DNA from: an uncultured Sutterella sp.
GTDB taxonomy: Bacteria > Pseudomonadota > Gammaproteobacteria > Burkholderiales > Burkholderiaceae_F
NCBI GenBank assembly: GCA_900554375.1
Contig: USHK01000100.1
Span: 1-5,508, forward strand
Reading direction: 5' to 3'
Length of the DNA stretch: 5,508 bases
The number at the start of each line of letters is the position of its first letter. The first letter of the stretch is position 1. A model generated the notes under the pieces. It was not told where the DNA came from, ran no database searches, and saw only the letters and a list, made by a program, of their open reading frames with translations. Below are positions 4,320 to 5,508 of this stretch, piece by piece. The position numbers and the translations under genes are program-made.

Positions 4320-5012
4320 ATGAGACCTGTTAGTGAAATTCGTCGTGAGAACCTAGAGCTACTTATCGAAGAAGAAGGAACAATTCCTGCTCTCAATGAA
4401 AAGTTGGGAAGAAGACGAAATGATCCGTCCTTGTCTTTTATTCGTGCTCAGTCGGTTCGTTCCAGTACGGGCAAGCCCTATCTTATGGGTGATAAGCTGG
4501 CTCGCGATATCGAATCTAAATTGAAGTTAGGCCGTGGCTGGATGGACACGGACCACACAGGCATATTGATTAATTCAATTGACAGGCCTGCAGATGGCGT
4601 AAAGGTTCTGGAGCTCGAAAACACAGGAAGTATGGGTGACGATCCGAGCGTGCTAGAGCAAGATGTCATCATCGGCGGCTTGACCCTAGCGCCTGATTTC
4701 GTCCGTAGGCTGAATCCCTCGAATCCCATGAACCTAAAAGTATTGACAGGCCATGGTGACTCAATGCTGCCAACGATCGCACCAGGGGACAAGGTTCTGA
4801 TAGACGAGGGCGTGAAGGATCTCTATGACGGGATCTATGTGTTGCGTTCCTATGACACCTTGTTCATTAAGCGGGTGAACAAGAATTTAAAGGGAGCAGT
4901 CGTGATTTCGTCAGACAATCCAACAGTAAAACTTAGCGAAGAACTAGACGGCTCTGAGCAGTTAGAGATCGTTGGCAGAGTTGTCTATGTCTGGCATGGG
5001 AGTTTTGTTTAA
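4320..5012 (+). CDS. Phage repressor, S24/LexA-type (CI-like)
   Basis: 230 residues from the ATG at 4320. The N-terminal DNA-binding region (about 6-78) runs IRRENLELLIEEEGTIPALN, then SFIRAQSVRSSTGKPYLMGD, and ends in the LGRGWMD seen in many prophage S24 repressors; its HTH is atypical. The C-terminal peptidase-like domain (about 115-225) has GDSMLPTIAPGDKVLID with nucleophile Ser148, and DTLFIKRV with the general-base Lys184, then VVISSDNP. Both residues of the catalytic dyad are present. No Ala-Gly or Cys-Gly pair occurs between residues 75 and 148, so the usual self-cleavage site is not evident. It is divergent from the Cro-like gene across three dyads that it probably binds, keeping the lysogenic state and possibly sensing DNA damage via RecA. 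Its stop overlaps the start of the following membrane protein gene. Confidence 0.9.
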   Translation: MRPVSEIRRENLELLIEEEGTIPALNEKLGRRRNDPSLSFIRAQSVRSSTGKPYLMGDKLARDIESKLKLGRGWMDTDHTGILINSIDRPADGVKVLELENTGSMGDDPSVLEQDVIIGGLTLAPDFVRRLNPSNPMNLKVLTGHGDSMLPTIAPGDKVLIDEGVKDLYDGIYVLRSYDTLFIKRVNKNLKGAVVISSDNPTVKLSEELDGSEQLEIVGRVVYVWHGSFV

Positions 5013-5471
5013 TGGAGCTCAATTACTTAATGCTGCTCCTGGTAGTTTTTGTTGTCCTTGCGGTTTGGGCCACTGTATTCTGGAACAAAGTAACAAGACA
5101 ACAGGAAGAAGCGGACAAGAAACTTTTGTTAGCTCATGACTTGTCCGCCAAAGCCAATAGCATTCTGAACTCCTTAGATCAAGAAAAAGAAAAAAGAGAA
5201 CAGGCATTAGCTCTCGAGATAGAAAAAAAAGAGGAAGAGCTTACATCTTCTAGATTATTGATATTGGCCGCAATTCAAAGATCAAAAAACGAATTAGAAG
5301 CAAAAAAGGTTGCTTTCGAAAAAACTGTGTCTTTAACAAGGGAAAAGATTGCAGAAGAGAGAGAAGAACTCAATGCACTGACTCAACAAAAACTTAAGGA
5401 GGTAGAACAAAATAAACTAACCTCGTTAGCCGAATTGGCGCGAAAAAAACAGGATGATGAAGCTGCATTAT
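5012..5471 (+). CDS. Membrane-anchored coiled-coil protein, C-terminus missing
   Basis: Open reading frame without a stop; 153 residues are real. Residues 4-24 (NYLMLLLVVFVVLAVWATVFW) form one transmembrane helix or uncleaved signal anchor, followed by a Lys/Arg-bearing segment that suggests a cytoplasmic C-terminus. Residues 28-152 are almost all helix formers with heptad-like spacing (KVTRQQEEADKKLLLAHD..., DQEKEKREQALALEIEKKEEEL, TREKIAEEREELNALTQQKL), a long coiled coil. The ATG overlaps the repressor stop in TAATG and has GGGAG nine bases upstream, so the two are co-translated and probably both expressed in the lysogen. The frame continues into adapter sequence, producing a false ...SVSYTHLTLPT ending. 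N-terminal membrane helix plus coiled coil is also how DUF4041/GIY-YIG prophage proteins begin, but the diagnostic part is absent, so this is only a suggestion. Superinfection exclusion is a possible role. Confidence 0.7.
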
Positions 5472-5508
5472 CTGTCTCTTATACACATCTGACGCTGCCG
5501 ACGACTCC
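5472..5508. other. Untrimmed Nextera (Tn5) sequencing adapter
   Basis: CTGTCTCTTATACACATCT (5472-5490) is the 19-bp Tn5 mosaic end used in Nextera libraries, and GACGCTGCCGACGA (5491-5504) is the rest of the Read 1 adapter in reverse complement, followed by four bases (5505-5508) that would be the start of an index. It is not part of the organism's genome, and it marks the end of a contig or read. Translated in frame it gives the known artefact tail VSYTHLTLPT. Confidence 0.97.

Noticed and set aside
4478..4792. 104-codon minus-strand frame inside the repressor gene
   Set aside because: The plus frame is a clear S24 repressor with catalytic Ser and Lys; the antisense frame is Ser/Pro-rich noise.
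5019..5207. 62-codon minus-strand frame near the right end
   Set aside because: Antisense to the coiled-coil gene, which has a membrane helix, regular heptads and a ribosome site.
1..5508. CRISPR array, tRNA, rRNA, insertion sequence or attachment site
   Set aside because: No regularly spaced identical repeats with unique spacers, no cloverleaf or rRNA-like sequence, no transposase and no integrase were seen. Only the short iterons and operators repeat.

Overview
The window reads as the early/immunity region of a temperate, lambda-like phage or prophage from a Gram-negative bacterium. Evidence: an S24 (LexA/CI-type) repressor divergent from a Cro/YdaS-like regulator, an operator-laden intergenic switch, an O-like replication initiator with iterons inside its gene, and a dense run of small genes in one direction with AGGAG-type ribosome sites. 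The repressor, Cro and initiator styles resemble those of proteobacterial, perhaps Burkholderiales (Sutterellaceae-type gut), prophages. That host guess is inference only. The right end is not biology: the last 37 bases are an untrimmed Nextera sequencing adapter, so the window is probably a whole short contig.

Layout, read outward from the switch (about 4224-4319). Leftward (minus strand) from a strong TTGACA/TAATAT promoter: Cro-like regulator (3981-4223), replication initiator with internal origin (3086-3973), Cys-cluster protein (2476-3096), then four small tightly packed genes: a 47-aa membrane protein (2340-2483), an 83-aa membrane protein (2085-2336), a 91-aa Cys-rich protein (1813-2088) and a 51-aa membrane protein (1642-1797). 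The 47- and 51-aa genes are short and easily missed, but each has a near-ideal ribosome site. The row is then interrupted by a gene on the opposite strand, a DUF4145 protein with a zinc ribbon (957-1625). It resumes with a 91-aa helical protein (683-958), an HTH protein (265-675) and the N-terminus of a DUF1064-like phage nuclease cut by the left edge (1-236).

Rightward from the switch: the S24 repressor (4320-5012), and overlapping its stop codon a gene for a membrane-anchored coiled-coil protein (5012 to about 5471) that runs into the adapter. Because it follows the repressor it should be expressed in the lysogen.

How the parts would work together: the repressor and Cro-like protein compete for three related 17-bp dyads around the leftward promoter. 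When repression is lifted, Cro, the initiator and the small early genes are made, and the initiator binds iterons within its own gene beside an AT-rich stretch, as in lambda O/ori. The two genes that do not follow the leftward operon, DUF4145 and the coiled-coil membrane protein, are the best candidates for accessory (lysogenic conversion or defence-type) functions. No such function is demonstrated by the sequence.
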